Part shown: positions 16,587 through 26,101 of the stretch, in pieces | Layout: the number at the start of each line of letters is the position of its first letter | Numbering within the stretch: the first letter of the stretch is position 1 | DNA from: Pusillibacter faecalis | GTDB lineage: Bacteria > Bacillota > Clostridia > Oscillospirales > Oscillospiraceae | Reading direction: 5' to 3' | Length of the DNA: 64,000 nt | Assembly: GCF_018408705.1 (NCBI RefSeq) | Contig: NZ_AP023420.1 | Location: 62,001-126,000 of the forward strand | The notes under the pieces: model-generated | The model's input: the letters and a program-made list of their open reading frames with translations, nothing else | The model's database searches: none | Told to the model about the DNA's origin: nothing | Position numbers and translations under genes: made by a program

Positions 16587-18140
16587 TTAATTCCAAGACA
16601 TCCCGTAGGTGAAGTAGCCCTCCACGGTGGGAGAGACCTCCACGTTCAGGTTTTTATTATAGGCAATGTTGGAAACGGGATGGTAGAGATGCACCCGCGG
16701 CGCGTCTTCCACCTCGATCTCCATCATTTGGGTGATGATCTCCACCCGGCGCTCCGGATCGTTCATCTGGACTGCCTGTTCGTCATTCAGCGCATCATAT
16801 TCCGGATTGGAATAGAACGTGCTGTTGGTGTAGGGAATCGTGGAGCTGTCCAGCGTGGAGGTCTGCATAGAGGCATCCATCGTCAGGGCCACATCGCCCA
16901 CGATATAGGCCTCCAGATTGCCGTTATACATATCGTTGAGCATGGCGCTGCGCTCCAAGGTGTCCACCACGGTATTGACGCCAATGGCTTTCCACTGATC
17001 CTGCAGAATGGTGCCGGCCTTCTTGGTGGCTCCCTCGCGGACAGCCAGATGGACGGTCAGCTCACCGGGGCCATAGCCGGCCTCTTCCAGCAGTTTGACG
17101 GCAGCCTCGGGATCATAGGGAATGGTGGGCTGGTCCGCCTCGGCGGGAGCGCCGGTGGTGCCATCAGGCATCACATTAGCGGCAACAACGCCAGCGCCGT
17201 CCACGGCACCCAGGATCACGGCGTCCTTGTCAACCGCCATGGCCAAAGCCTTTCTCACCAGCTTGTTGTCCAGAGGAGCCTTTGCACAGTTAAAGCCCAC
17301 ATAATAGGTTGTGGTGCTGGTGGTCTCCGCATAGGCAAGGTCTGGATTTTCCTGCACCAACTGAGCATCCAGCGCGCCAATGTTCATCACCAGGTCTACA
17401 CTGCCAGTCTCCAGAGCCACGATTGCCGTGGTGGTCTCTGCCAAAATCCGATACTCCAGGCGCTTGATAGCGGGGGCACCCTGCCAGTAGTCCTCGTTGG
17501 CCTCCAACACCAGCTTGGCGCCCTTCTGCCACTCCACCAGCTTATAGGGGCCGGTGCCGCAGATATTGCCGGCATACTCAGTCTCGCCAACCTCCTCCAC
17601 AACGTGCTTGGGGACAATGCAGTTATTGCCCTGGGTCAGCAGAGGCAGCACCGCCACATCGGGATAGAGCAGGTCCAGACGAACCGTATAGTCATCTACC
17701 ACAACAGCCTCTTTAAAGCTCTCGGTGTAGGCCTCGGACTGGGCAGTGGCAGTTGCCCGGTTCAGGCTGAAGGCCACGTCCTCGGCGGTGAGCTCAGTGC
17801 CGTCCTGGAACTTCACGCCCTGACGGATGTACAAGGTGATGGAGGTACCATCCTCGGACAGCTCGTAATCCTCAGCCAAGGCAGGCTCGATCTCGCCGGA
17901 GGGGAGCCGGCGGAACAGGGGATCATGGGTGTTCAGCACCACCAGGGAGCTGTTGGTGTCACTGAGGTAATGGGGGTCTAGCTGCGTGGGCTCGGTAGCC
18001 AGGGCAATCACCAGATCGTCGCGGGTCTCGCCGGTCTCGGACGGCGCAGCGTCGTCCGTGCTGTCCTGCTGCCCGCCGCAGCCGGCCAGCAGGCTCAGCA
18101 CCATCAAAACCGACAGTGCCAGGGATAAAACTCTTTTCAT
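16587..18140 (-). CDS. Oligopeptide/dipeptide ABC transporter substrate-binding lipoprotein (SBP family 5)
   Basis: 517 residues. Signal peptide with lipobox LLAGC (Cys near residue 21) followed by a Gly/Asp/Ser linker. The family-5 fold is evident from the LYIRQGVKFQDGTELTAEDV segment near residue 95, the signature of peptide and nickel binding proteins. It captures substrate outside the cell and delivers it to OppB/OppC. It is the last gene of the leftward operon, 96 bases after oppF, whereas this gene is usually first. The start is the ATG at 18140 with AGGAGGG about 7 bases upstream; an upstream in-frame extension of 19 codons is not credible. The true ligand could be a peptide or another small molecule handled by the two cupin proteins. 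Confidence 0.88.
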   Translation of the reverse strand: MKRVLSLALSVLMVLSLLAGCGGQQDSTDDAAPSETGETRDDLVIALATEPTQLDPHYLSDTNSSLVVLNTHDPLFRRLPSGEIEPALAEDYELSEDGTSITLYIRQGVKFQDGTELTAEDVAFSLNRATATAQSEAYTESFKEAVVVDDYTVRLDLLYPDVAVLPLLTQGNNCIVPKHVVEEVGETEYAGNICGTGPYKLVEWQKGAKLVLEANEDYWQGAPAIKRLEYRILAETTTAIVALETGSVDLVMNIGALDAQLVQENPDLAYAETTSTTTYYVGFNCAKAPLDNKLVRKALAMAVDKDAVILGAVDGAGVVAANVMPDGTTGAPAEADQPTIPYDPEAAVKLLEEAGYGPGELTVHLAVREGATKKAGTILQDQWKAIGVNTVVDTLERSAMLNDMYNGNLEAYIVGDVALTMDASMQTSTLDSSTIPYTNSTFYSNPEYDALNDEQAVQMNDPERRVEIITQMMEIEVEDAPRVHLYHPVSNIAYNKNLNVEVSPTVEGYFTYGMSWN

Positions 18141-18236
18141 AATGTTCCCTCCTACAATGTTGATAGTCTTTATTTCCCAGCAAACGCAGGAAATCACAAA
18201 TATGGGGCCGCAGAACCGTGCGGCGGGAAAATGCGC

Positions 18237-19187
18237 TTATTGATACAGCGTGCAGGCCACAAAATGTCCGGGTGTCCGTTCCACCAGGTCCACCTGGCTG
18301 CGGCATGCCTCTGTCGCATGGGGGCAGCGGTCTGCAAACCGGCAGCCAGGCTTGGGGTCAATGGGACTTGTGACCTCGCCGCGAATTGCCTCCCGCTTTT
18401 GTCCGCGGTAGCGCAGGTCCGGTACCGGCACCGCGGCCAACAGCGCTTTCGTATAGGGATGCATAGGATTTTGGAACAGCTCCTTGGAGGGTGCCCGCTC
18501 TACACACTGCCCCAGATACATCACCGCGATCTCATTGGAGATGTGCTTCACCACGCTCAGATTATGCGTAATAAAGAGATACGTCAGGCCGATCTCCTCC
18601 TGCAGGTCCATCAGGAGGTTCAAAATCTGGGCCTGGATGGACACGTCCAGCGCGGACACCGGCTCGTCGCAGACGATAAACTTGGGATTCACCGACAGTG
18701 CCCGGGCGATGCCGATCCGCTGCCGCCGGCCGCCATCCAGCTCATGGGGATAGGCATTCTCCAGGCGGGAGGCCAGGCCAACGGTGTCCATCAGCTCACT
18801 CACCCGCTTTTGTAGAGCCGTTTTATCCTGATACATGCCGTTCACCCGCATGGGCTCGGCAATGATCTCGCTGACTGTCATCCGAGGATTCAGGCTGGAA
18901 TAGGGGTCCTGGAAAATGATTTGCAGCTCCTTGCGCATCTGACGCATCTGCGCCTTATTATAAGTGAGAATGTTCTCTCCGTTATAGCGCACCTCACCGC
19001 TGGTTGCATCCAGCAAACGCAGGATCAACCGGCCCAGGGTGGATTTCCCGCAGCCGGACTCACCCACAATTCCCAGTGTCTCACCGGCCTGAACGGACAG
19101 ATTTACATCGTCCACCGCGTGCAGCATGCCGGAGTTCGTCTTGAAATATTTTTTCAGATGAACAGTTTCAATCAGTGGTGTACTCAT
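18237..19187 (-). CDS. oppF: Oligopeptide ABC transporter ATP-binding protein OppF-like
   Basis: 316 residues. Walker [10 protein letters not shown] near residue 44-52, signature in the segment [17 protein letters not shown] near 155 (note LDGGRRQ in place of the common LSGGQRQ), Walker [13 protein letters not shown] near 178, and the C-terminal oligopeptide-transporter tail with [14 protein letters not shown] near 285. Start ATG at 19187, inside the end of oppD (ATGA overlap), with AGGAGG in the oppD terminus. It pairs with OppD to energise the import complex. Confidence 0.88.
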   Translation of the reverse strand: MSTPLIETVHLKKYFKTNSGMLHAVDDVNLSVQAGETLGIVGESGCGKSTLGRLILRLLDATSGEVRYNGENILTYNKAQMRQMRKELQIIFQDPYSSLNPRMTVSEIIAEPMRVNGMYQDKTALQKRVSELMDTVGLASRLENAYPHELDGGRRQRIGIARALSVNPKFIVCDEPVSALDVSIQAQILNLLMDLQEEIGLTYLFITHNLSVVKHISNEIAVMYLGQCVERAPSKELFQNPMHPYTKALLAAVPVPDLRYRGQKREAIRGEVTSPIDPKPGCRFADRCPHATEACRSQVDLVERTPGHFVACTLYQ

Positions 19188-20173
19188 ACGCCGGCCTCCT
19201 CTTCCTTTGCAAACAGGTGGCACTGAATCAAATGGCCATCCTTCTCAATCACCGGCGGACGCGTGGTCTTGCACTGCTCCTGGCAGTGAGGGCAGCGGGG
19301 ATGGAATTTGCAGCCCTCCGGCAGGTCCGTGGGGTCCGGCATTAACCCGGCGATCGGCTTGAGCCGGTCTGTGTCCACCGTCAGGTCCGGAATGGAGCCG
19401 AAGAGTCCCACGGTATAGGGGTGGTGGGGCCGGTCTCCAAAAATATCCTCCACACTGCCATATTCAATAATCTCCCCCGCATACATGATGGCCACCTTAT
19501 CACAGGTCTGGGCCACGACTCCCAAATCATGGGTAATCAGCAGCATACTAGTCTCCAGCTTTTCTTTCAGCTCACCAATCATGGCCAGCACCTGGGCCTG
19601 GATGGTCACATCCAGCGCCGTAGTGGGTTCATCTGCAATCAGCAGTCCCGGATTGCATGCAAGCGCCATGGCAATCACAACGCGCTGCTTCATGCCCCCC
19701 GAAAACTGATGTGGATAATCCTTTTTCCGCACAGCGGGAATGCTAACAAGCTCCAGCATCTCCTCCACGCGCCGATCCAGTTCCTCTTTGCTTTTTCCCT
19801 CGTCGTTGTGCAGCTCCAGGGCCTCCAGAATCTGGTCCCCCACGGTCAAAACAGGGTTCAGGCTGGTCATGGGGTCCTGGAAAATCATAGCAATTGATTC
19901 ACCGCGGATTTTGCGCATCTGTGCTGGGGTCTTGGCCAGCAGGTCCTCACCCCGGTAGGTGATGGAGCCACTGGTAATCTTGCCGATCCGGTCCGGCAGC
20001 AGACGCAGAATGCTCAGCGCCGTTGTAGTCTTGCCGGCACCGGTCTCTCCCACCAGACCCAGGGTCTCCTGCTTGCCGATGGAGAAGGAAATGCCGTTGA
20101 CCGCGTGCACCGTCTCTTCGTCGCTCTCATAGACCACACGCAGGTCCCGGACTTCCAAAAGTTGTTCGCTCAT
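19184..20173 (-). CDS. oppD: Oligopeptide ABC transporter ATP-binding protein OppD-like
   Basis: 329 residues. Walker [10 protein letters not shown] near residue 38-46, signature [15 protein letters not shown] near 155, Walker [13 protein letters not shown] near 178, and the C-terminal segment [14 protein letters not shown] near 290 (four Cys, a feature of OppD/DppD that can hold an iron-sulfur cluster in some homologs). Start has GAGGAGG about 7 bases upstream. Lies 14 bases after oppC and overlaps oppF. Confidence 0.88.
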   Translation of the reverse strand: MSEQLLEVRDLRVVYESDEETVHAVNGISFSIGKQETLGLVGETGAGKTTTALSILRLLPDRIGKITSGSITYRGEDLLAKTPAQMRKIRGESIAMIFQDPMTSLNPVLTVGDQILEALELHNDEGKSKEELDRRVEEMLELVSIPAVRKKDYPHQFSGGMKQRVVIAMALACNPGLLIADEPTTALDVTIQAQVLAMIGELKEKLETSMLLITHDLGVVAQTCDKVAIMYAGEIIEYGSVEDIFGDRPHHPYTVGLFGSIPDLTVDTDRLKPIAGLMPDPTDLPEGCKFHPRCPHCQEQCKTTRPPVIEKDGHLIQCHLFAKEEEAGV

Positions 20174-20187
20174 GGCTGTTCCTCCTC

Positions 20188-21066
20188 TCAGTCTTTCAGC
20201 TTGGGATCCAACGCATCACGCAGGCCGTCACCCAGCAGGTTCAGGGAGAGGGACGTAAGAATGATGGCGATGCCCGGGAACAAGGTAATGTACGGGGAGT
20301 AACGCATAAACTCCCGCCCCTCGGAGAGCATGCTGCCCCACTCCGGGGTGGGCGGCGTCACGCCCATGCCGATAAAGCTCAATCCGGCGGCCGTCAGGAT
20401 CATCCGCCCAACGCCCATGGTGGCCTGAATGATGATAGGCCCCAGCGCGTTCGGCAACACATGCCGCACGATGATGATAAAATCCGATGCGCCGCAGGCG
20501 CGGGCCGCCTCGATATACTCCTGGTCAATGACCGAGAGAATGGAAGATCGCACAATGCGGGTAAAGGGCGGAATGCGTGCCACCGTCACAGCAATCAGGA
20601 GGTTCGCCATGCTGGGTCCCAGAGACGCCACGATGGCCAAGGCCAACAGCTCTGTTGGAATCGCCAGGAACATATCCATAATCCGCATGATCACAGCATC
20701 CACCTTGCCGCCATAGTAACCGCACACCGCGCCTAAAAAGCCGCTGATGAGTACGCTGCCAACGGTGGCCGCCACGCCGATAGCCAATGAGATGCGGGCG
20801 CCATAGACCACACGCGCAAAGGTGTCCCGCCCATAGGCATCCGTTCCGAACCAGTGCTCTGCACTGGGTGGCTGTAAGCGCTGGGCCATATTTTGTGCAA
20901 TGACCTGTGTATCATAATCACAGATCACCCCCGCAAAAATAGCTACCAGCAGGATCACCGCCAAAATGGCAAGTCCGATCATGGCTGCGGTGTTCTTGCG
21001 CATCCGACGCCAGATTTCAGCCATCTGGCTTTTTTTCCGGCGGGAGGAAACTTTTTCTTTTGTCAT
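20188..21066 (-). CDS. oppC: Oligopeptide ABC transporter permease OppC-like
   Basis: 292 residues. A basic cytosolic N-terminus (SRRKKSQMAEIWRRMRKN) is followed by six predicted helices; the first at about residues 30-52 and the OppC-type WFGTDAYGRDTFARVVYGAR segment near 80. The EAA-type docking loop is near 195 (EYIEAARACGASDFIIIVRHVLPN). The ATG at 21066 follows a GGGGGG ribosome site; an in-frame upstream ATG would overlap oppB. It forms the channel with OppB. Confidence 0.88.
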   Translation of the reverse strand: MTKEKVSSRRKKSQMAEIWRRMRKNTAAMIGLAILAVILLVAIFAGVICDYDTQVIAQNMAQRLQPPSAEHWFGTDAYGRDTFARVVYGARISLAIGVAATVGSVLISGFLGAVCGYYGGKVDAVIMRIMDMFLAIPTELLALAIVASLGPSMANLLIAVTVARIPPFTRIVRSSILSVIDQEYIEAARACGASDFIIIVRHVLPNALGPIIIQATMGVGRMILTAAGLSFIGMGVTPPTPEWGSMLSEGREFMRYSPYITLFPGIAIILTSLSLNLLGDGLRDALDPKLKD

Positions 21067-21082
21067 GACAAGATCCCCCCCT

Positions 21083-22012
21083 TTACTTGGTATAACGTGC
21101 CCGAATCCGCGGGTCCAAGAATGCATACAGCAGATCCACCAACAGCATAATCAGGCAGAACAGCGCCGCCATCAGCAGCACGCACGCCATCACCTGGGGG
21201 ATATCCTTAGAGCGAATCGCCGTAATCGTCAGGCTTCCCACCCCAGGCATGGAGAACACAGACTCTGTGATCACCGAGCCGCCCAGCAGTGAGCCAAAGT
21301 ACATGCCTGCCACCGTAATGATGGGAAGGGTCGCGTTACGCAGTGCGTGACGCCAAATCACAATCCGCTCGCTGGCGCCCTTTGCCCGAGCGGTGCGGAT
21401 GTAGTCCTGCCGGATGATTTCCAGCATGGTGCTGCGGGTCAGCCGCAGCAGCTCCGCCGCGCCTGGAAGCGCCAGCGTGACAATCGGCAGGATAAAAGCG
21501 CTGGCGGTATCCGCGCCGTCAGAGGGCAGCAGCCGCAGCTTAAGCGCAAAGAGCAGAATGGACAACAGTCCCAGCCAGAACGCGGGAATAGCCGAGAGAA
21601 ACATGGCCACTACGGAGTTCAGCACGTCCAGGAAAGAGTACTGCTTGACCGCGGATAAAATCCCCAGCGGAACACCAAGAAGCACTGCCAGAAGCATGGC
21701 CCCCGCCGCCAAATAGATGGTGGTGGGAATCCGGGCAAAAATTTCTTCAAAGACAGGTTCCCGGGTGCGCCAGGACTCACCGAAGTCCCCATGCAGGGCA
21801 TCCCAGATGTAGTCTGCAAAACGGACAATAAACGGATCGTTCATGCCCAGCTCCTCATTGAGCTGTTCCCGCGCCTCTGCGGGTGCGGATTCTCCCAGAA
21901 TGAGCGACGCGGGGTCGCCCGGAATAAAATTCATGATGGAAAAGATGATGAAGGCCACCCCCAGCATCACGGGGATCAGCAGCACCAATCTCTTGATCAC
22001 ATATTTTGCCAT
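21083..22012 (-). CDS. oppB: Oligopeptide ABC transporter permease OppB-like
   Basis: 309 residues with six predicted helices, beginning YVIKRLVLLIPVMLGVAFIIF. The FIPGDPASLI motif near residue 30 is characteristic of OppB/DppB, and the docking loop DYIRTARAKGASERIVIWRHALRN lies near 210. Start ATG has AGGGGG about 7 bases upstream. It sits 26 bases after the second cupin gene, placing the transporter in the same transcript as the two cupin proteins. Confidence 0.88.
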   Translation of the reverse strand: MAKYVIKRLVLLIPVMLGVAFIIFSIMNFIPGDPASLILGESAPAEAREQLNEELGMNDPFIVRFADYIWDALHGDFGESWRTREPVFEEIFARIPTTIYLAAGAMLLAVLLGVPLGILSAVKQYSFLDVLNSVVAMFLSAIPAFWLGLLSILLFALKLRLLPSDGADTASAFILPIVTLALPGAAELLRLTRSTMLEIIRQDYIRTARAKGASERIVIWRHALRNATLPIITVAGMYFGSLLGGSVITESVFSMPGVGSLTITAIRSKDIPQVMACVLLMAALFCLIMLLVDLLYAFLDPRIRARYTK

Positions 22013-22038
22013 AGTTTTTCCCCCTTTTTACACCTGCG

Positions 22039-22962
22039 TCACTCCAGGCCCTGAAGCGGACTTCGGTTTTGTGCCGCAAGGTCTGCCTGCCGGACGCCAC
22101 TCTCCGGCGCCGCCTGAGCAGCCTCCCACTCTTCCAGATACCGCAGCAGCGTCGCAGAACAATGGCAGTCCAGCAGCGCTGCGCCGGCATCCCCTGCCGT
22201 CAGGGAAAATGCCTGGTAGGGTGCCAGCCACAGCAGATCTCCGGACTTTACACTCCGCTTTTCCCCGCCCGTTTCCACCTCAGCACTGCCATCACACACC
22301 ATAAAGAGGGATGGACCCGGAGCGGTGCCTGGACAAGAGAGGGTCTTACCGGCATCCATGCCGTATTCCCAGGCCTCTGCCTTACCGCCAATCTGCCAGC
22401 GTCCAACCCGCAGCCGGCAGGTAACGCCGTGCAGCGGAAAGATCTCCTGTCCGCTGCCCTTTGCGGAGACCTCAGGGAGTGCTGTCTTTTCTACACGCTC
22501 TGCCACCGGTTCCACCAGCAGCCGAATTCCCTCTGCTTGATATAGTTCATTCAAAAGCGCTGCGCGCTGCTCTCCGGCAGGGTATGCTTCATGGATGCGT
22601 ACCCCTTCGCGGCAGATACGGGCCATATCCACTCCATGTGCAATAACCCGCACTACACTGTCCTTCAGGAAATGGAAGCCACAGGGCATAAAGGACTCTA
22701 TCTCGACCAAATCGCCCGGCTCCAGTGTACAGCATTTTCCGTACAGCGTCACCTCAGCGCACCCAGAGAGCAAAAGTACTGTCTCATATCCATGCTGCCG
22801 GGTGTGGTAGGGAATCTGCGCATCCTGCGCAAACTCCACATCTGCTGCCTCACAGATTAAGTCTCTTCCAAATGGACGGGTATATACCGCCATTTTCCAA
22901 TGCTCACCAGCTAAACGCTCCAGCGCTGCGCCGCGCAGGACGATTTCCTCCCACTTTACCAT
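22039..22962 (-). CDS. Cupin-domain protein, paralog of the adjacent upstream gene
   Basis: 307 residues, cytosolic. Two cupin-like halves: one near residues 50-115 (HTRQHGYETVLLLSG then LEPGDLVEIE) and one near 205-280 (ending SVKSGDLLWLAPYQAFSL). The same layout and several of the same motifs occur in the neighbouring 333-residue protein, so the pair arose by duplication. Cupins bind metals or sugars and act as dioxygenases, isomerases or sensors; here the second half lacks most of the His residues of a metal site, so catalysis is uncertain. The ATG overlaps the preceding stop codon (TAATG), with AGGAGG upstream, giving strict translational coupling. It is followed by oppB. Confidence 0.7.
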   Translation of the reverse strand: MVKWEEIVLRGAALERLAGEHWKMAVYTRPFGRDLICEAADVEFAQDAQIPYHTRQHGYETVLLLSGCAEVTLYGKCCTLEPGDLVEIESFMPCGFHFLKDSVVRVIAHGVDMARICREGVRIHEAYPAGEQRAALLNELYQAEGIRLLVEPVAERVEKTALPEVSAKGSGQEIFPLHGVTCRLRVGRWQIGGKAEAWEYGMDAGKTLSCPGTAPGPSLFMVCDGSAEVETGGEKRSVKSGDLLWLAPYQAFSLTAGDAGAALLDCHCSATLLRYLEEWEAAQAAPESGVRQADLAAQNRSPLQGLE

Positions 22963-23963
22963 TACTGATTTACCTCCTGCCCGCTGAATTTGATCCCTGT
23001 CAGCCAGCAATCATACTCCCGCAGCACCTGCTCGATCCACGGCCAGTTGCCCATCTGCTCCGGCCGCCGGGTAAACTCCGCGTGCAGCGCCTCTAAAGCG
23101 TTGAGCAGCTCAGACTGAACGTTATAAGCGAAAATCCGCGTATTCTCCTCCATAATCGTGAGGCTGTGGGGGGTATAGGCCGGAATGTGCAGGAAATCTC
23201 GCTCCTGGGCGGTGTAGACGTCCATGCCGTCAAACAGGTCCGCCTGTACCGCGCCCTCCATCACCGCGTACAGCGGGGAGGAGTCAAAGGGCCTCGCAAA
23301 CTCCAAGGTCGTGCCCTTAGGAAAGCGGAACTCCCAGATTTCCCGCACACCATCTGTTTCCCAGCGGCCCACCTTCAGCCCCAGCTCCATGCCGGAAAAG
23401 CAGAAGCTGCGCAGCGCGCAGCCGTGGGGCCGCACCTGTGAAATCTCATGCTTGTCCACCACCCTGGCAAGAGGCATCTCCCGGTAATTGGTCCCCAGGC
23501 GCTTGCGGCGGCTGGCCTGGAATTCCGGGTCCGCCAGAATCTCCGGCCGAAGCTCCCGCAGAATATCCCGCTGGTTGCAGGAGCTGTACATGTCAATCTC
23601 CTGAAACACCTCCCGCCAGATGGTGTTCTCCACCAAGTGGTGGAAGCCATGGTGCACACCCGGACGGATATGCATCAGGTCGCCCTTCTCCATCACGCAC
23701 TGCTTGTGGTTTAGGGTGCTCTCCACAGCGCCGCCGTCAATCAAAAAGGTCTCATAGCCCCGGCTGTGGTCGTGGTAGGCAACCCGGGCATCCTTGATGT
23801 AGAAGACATCTCCCGCCTCATTGATCTGTCTGGGGCCCTCCGGCATCAGGAATACGTAGCCCATACTGTCTGGGTCCGGCATCCGGTACAGCGGATCATC
23901 TGCTTTTAAAAGAACCGGCGGATGCACCCGCAGCAGTTCCCCGTCAGGTTGCTTGTTACACAT
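22962..23963 (-). CDS. Cupin-domain protein, first gene of the cupin/opp operon
   Basis: 333 residues, two cupin-like halves. The first (residues about 55-130) has the metal-site-like pattern YHDHSRGYETFLIDGG followed by LMHIRPGVHHGFHHL, which offers several His and a Glu. The second (about 205-290) ends in DFLHIPAYTPHSL. The function is not recognised: candidates are a dioxygenase-like enzyme acting on an imported compound, or a ligand-binding protein. It is first in a seven-gene leftward operon with a second cupin gene and a complete Opp importer, and divergent from a LysR gene whose operator overlaps the promoter. GGAGG lies 12 bases before the ATG, rather far. Confidence 0.7.
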   Translation of the reverse strand: MCNKQPDGELLRVHPPVLLKADDPLYRMPDPDSMGYVFLMPEGPRQINEAGDVFYIKDARVAYHDHSRGYETFLIDGGAVESTLNHKQCVMEKGDLMHIRPGVHHGFHHLVENTIWREVFQEIDMYSSCNQRDILRELRPEILADPEFQASRRKRLGTNYREMPLARVVDKHEISQVRPHGCALRSFCFSGMELGLKVGRWETDGVREIWEFRFPKGTTLEFARPFDSSPLYAVMEGAVQADLFDGMDVYTAQERDFLHIPAYTPHSLTIMEENTRIFAYNVQSELLNALEALHAEFTRRPEQMGNWPWIEQVLREYDCWLTGIKFSGQEVNQ

Positions 23964-24000
23964 ATGTATTCAATCCTCCATTTTCAGCCCTAAACAGGTA

Positions 24001-24034
24001 AAGGCGCTGTAAGGATTATACCTAACAGCGCCTT
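24001..24034. repeat. Hairpin in the leader of the cupin/opp operon
   Basis: Perfect 10-bp inverted repeat (24001-24010, AAGGCGCTGT, with 24025-24034). It lies in the roughly 140-base leader of the leftward operon. It is followed by T-rich sequence on the plus strand only, so for the leftward transcript it is a structured leader element rather than a standard terminator. Confidence 0.5.
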
Positions 24035-24105
24035 TTCTTCAGCAGTAAAACCTGCATTTCGACTTTTTTCTGCTGTATTCATCCAGCGCGAAAGAATTAT
24101 GTTTA

Positions 24106-24135
24106 AGTATAGACAATTCCTTTCTAAATGTCTAT
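24106..24135 (-). promoter_or_regulatory. Promoter of the cupin/opp operon overlapping a likely LysR operator
   Basis: On the minus strand TAGACA (24129-24134) and TATACT (24106-24111) are separated by exactly 17 bases. The inverted repeat ATAGACA (24109-24115) / TGTCTAT (24129-24135), 13 bases apart, covers both boxes and is the size expected of a LysR T-N11-A-type site. Two TATAAT boxes further right (24138, 24148) may serve the divergent LysR gene. Confidence 0.5.
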
Positions 24136-24194
24136 GATATAATTATCTATAATATTAATAACCCATTAGTTATAAAAGGAGGCAACACACTGTC

Positions 24195-25151
24195 ATGGAA
24201 CTGCTGCAGCTGCGATATTTTTGCACCGTCGCCCACTATCAAAGTGTTACCAGAGCCGCCGCCGAGCTGATGATCTCACAGCCCGCCCTGAGCAAAACGA
24301 TCCGTAATCTGGAGCGGGAAGTGGGCGTCCCCCTCTTTGAGCGCAGAGGAAAATACATTCACCTCAACCGTATGGGAGAGCTTTTTTACAGCCAGGTTCG
24401 CCACGCTCTGAACACCTTAGACGACGGCGTTTCCAAGCTCTCCGATATGTCGGACGCCCCCTCCGGCGAAGTCCATCTCCTCGTTCAGGGGGCCTCTAAT
24501 TTCCTCTCGGACCTCTATCTGGCCTTTCACGCCCAGTACCCCTACGTGCACCTGCGCCTGAGCAATCACACCCAATCTGATCAGCTGCAGCTCTCTGACT
24601 ATGATCTCACCATCTACACTACGGAGAGCTATATCCCCAGTCGGAATTCCGTACCTCTCCTGCGGGAGCGCATGGTTCTGGCCGTGCCCGCGGAGCATCC
24701 CCTGGCCGGCAGGTCCTGTGTCCATCTGGCCGAGGCTGCCCCCTATCCCTTCGTCATCACCAATATCTACACCTATCTCAACGAGCTCTGCCGCGTCGCG
24801 GGCTTCACCCCCAACATCCGCACTCAATGCGACAATACTTTCACCTTCAGTCATCTCATGCGGCAAAATATCGGTATCTCCATCGTCCCGGAGATCACCA
24901 TCGGCTCCGGCGTGGTGGACGGGCTCTCCCTGGTTCCCTTCCGAGAGCCCTTCTCCGAGCGTACAGTAGCCCTCTCCTGGAACACCCACCGCTACCTCTC
25001 CAATGCGGCAAGGCTCTTCCGGGAGATGGCACTGCAATATTTCTCCGACGCCCAGAAGGACCCCCGTGCCCTGCCATTGCAAAATCTGGATTCTGATGGT
25101 AAAATCAGAAAAAATGCCAGAAAGGAACAGTTGTTATGGTCAGATTTTTAA
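24195..25151 (+). CDS. LysR-family transcriptional regulator
   Basis: 318 residues. N-terminal winged helix-turn-helix, residues 1-60 (LQLRYFCTVAHYQSVTRAAAELMISQPALSKTI), and a C-terminal effector-binding domain, residues about 90-290. It probably controls the divergent cupin/opp operon and possibly itself, since an inverted repeat lies over the shared promoter region. The next gene overlaps its end by 16 bases, so the amidase is translated from the same message. Start ATG with AGGAGG about 10 bases upstream. The effector is unknown. Confidence 0.88.
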   Translation: MELLQLRYFCTVAHYQSVTRAAAELMISQPALSKTIRNLEREVGVPLFERRGKYIHLNRMGELFYSQVRHALNTLDDGVSKLSDMSDAPSGEVHLLVQGASNFLSDLYLAFHAQYPYVHLRLSNHTQSDQLQLSDYDLTIYTTESYIPSRNSVPLLRERMVLAVPAEHPLAGRSCVHLAEAAPYPFVITNIYTYLNELCRVAGFTPNIRTQCDNTFTFSHLMRQNIGISIVPEITIGSGVVDGLSLVPFREPFSERTVALSWNTHRYLSNAARLFREMALQYFSDAQKDPRALPLQNLDSDGKIRKNARKEQLLWSDF

Positions 25152-26065
25152 ATGTCGGTATCCTGCAGATGCCTGTCAGCCCCTCCCTGGAGGAAAACCA
25201 GGCTTACATCGCCGCCCGTCTGGAAGAGCTGATGAACGGCTACCACAAGCCGGAGCTGGTGGTTGGCGTGGAGTGGATCGGCATGTACGCAGCCGGCCCG
25301 ATCCCCGGCCCCGCCACAAACTTTTTCGCAGACCTAGCCCGCCGGTATGGTATTTACTTGATTCCCGGCACCATGAGCGAAACATCCCCCGAGCTTCCGG
25401 AGGGGCAGTTCTACAATGCCGCTCCCATCTTCGGCCCTGACGGACGGCTGATTGATGTCTACCGTAAGATGGCTCCTTACCGTCCGGCAGAGCCTGCCGT
25501 CCCCGGCCGCAGATATGTGGTATTCGATATTCCCGAGAAGCAGACCAAGGTAGGCGTTCAGATCTGCTATGACCTGAATTTCCCGGAGATTTCCCGCAAT
25601 GAAACCTTGATGGGGGCCGAGGTGCTGGTAAAGCTTACCATGGACCCTACGGAGCTCTACCAAATTAACAAGCCCCTCCACTTTGCCCGGGCCACGGAGA
25701 ATCAGGCGTATCTGGTGTCCACCAACGGTGTGGGGCAGTTTGAGAGCTTCCATCTGTATGGAAACTCCCTAGTGATTGATCCGGAGGGACACCTGCTGTG
25801 GGAGGCCGGAGAGCAGCCTGCCGTTGCCACCGTCACTCTGGACTTGGACCGGGTATCTCAGGTGCGGCGGCATGGCAGCCTCATGATGGACCACTATCTC
25901 CAGCACCTGAGGGACTATGATTTTCCCCAGCCCTTCGCCGGCAGTGTCTCCGAAGCGCCGTTGTTCCGGCAGCTGCCGCCTACCCCCGGCAATCTGGAGG
26001 AGTACGAGGCAGATATGCGTCAGCTGGGAATCGGCGTTCCCGTCCAGGAGCCCCGCCGCAGCTGA
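25136..26065 (+). CDS. Carbon-nitrogen hydrolase (nitrilase superfamily amidase)
   Basis: 309 residues, cytosolic. The catalytic triad of the superfamily is visible: Glu near residue 46 (VVGVEW), Lys near 113 (DVYRKM) and Cys near 144 (GVQICYDLNFPE). It hydrolyses a C-N bond of an amide, nitrile or carbamoyl compound and releases ammonia or an amine; the segment after the Cys (TMDPTELYQINKPLHFARATENQ) resembles aliphatic-amidase-like branches, but the substrate cannot be read from sequence. It starts inside the LysR gene (16-base overlap, AAAGGA 9 bases upstream), linking it to that regulator and, by inference, to the substrate of the divergent cupin/opp operon. Confidence 0.82.
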   Translation: MVRFLNVGILQMPVSPSLEENQAYIAARLEELMNGYHKPELVVGVEWIGMYAAGPIPGPATNFFADLARRYGIYLIPGTMSETSPELPEGQFYNAAPIFGPDGRLIDVYRKMAPYRPAEPAVPGRRYVVFDIPEKQTKVGVQICYDLNFPEISRNETLMGAEVLVKLTMDPTELYQINKPLHFARATENQAYLVSTNGVGQFESFHLYGNSLVIDPEGHLLWEAGEQPAVATVTLDLDRVSQVRRHGSLMMDHYLQHLRDYDFPQPFAGSVSEAPLFRQLPPTPGNLEEYEADMRQLGIGVPVQEPRRS

Positions 26066-26101
26066 CTCCGCTCTGCCAGACCGGTTATCTCTCAAGGAAA
26101 A

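Noticed and set aside
16578..17981. 467-codon open frame on the plus strand, opposite the peptide-binding lipoprotein
   Set aside because: Shadow frame; the minus-strand protein has a lipobox and family-5 motifs.
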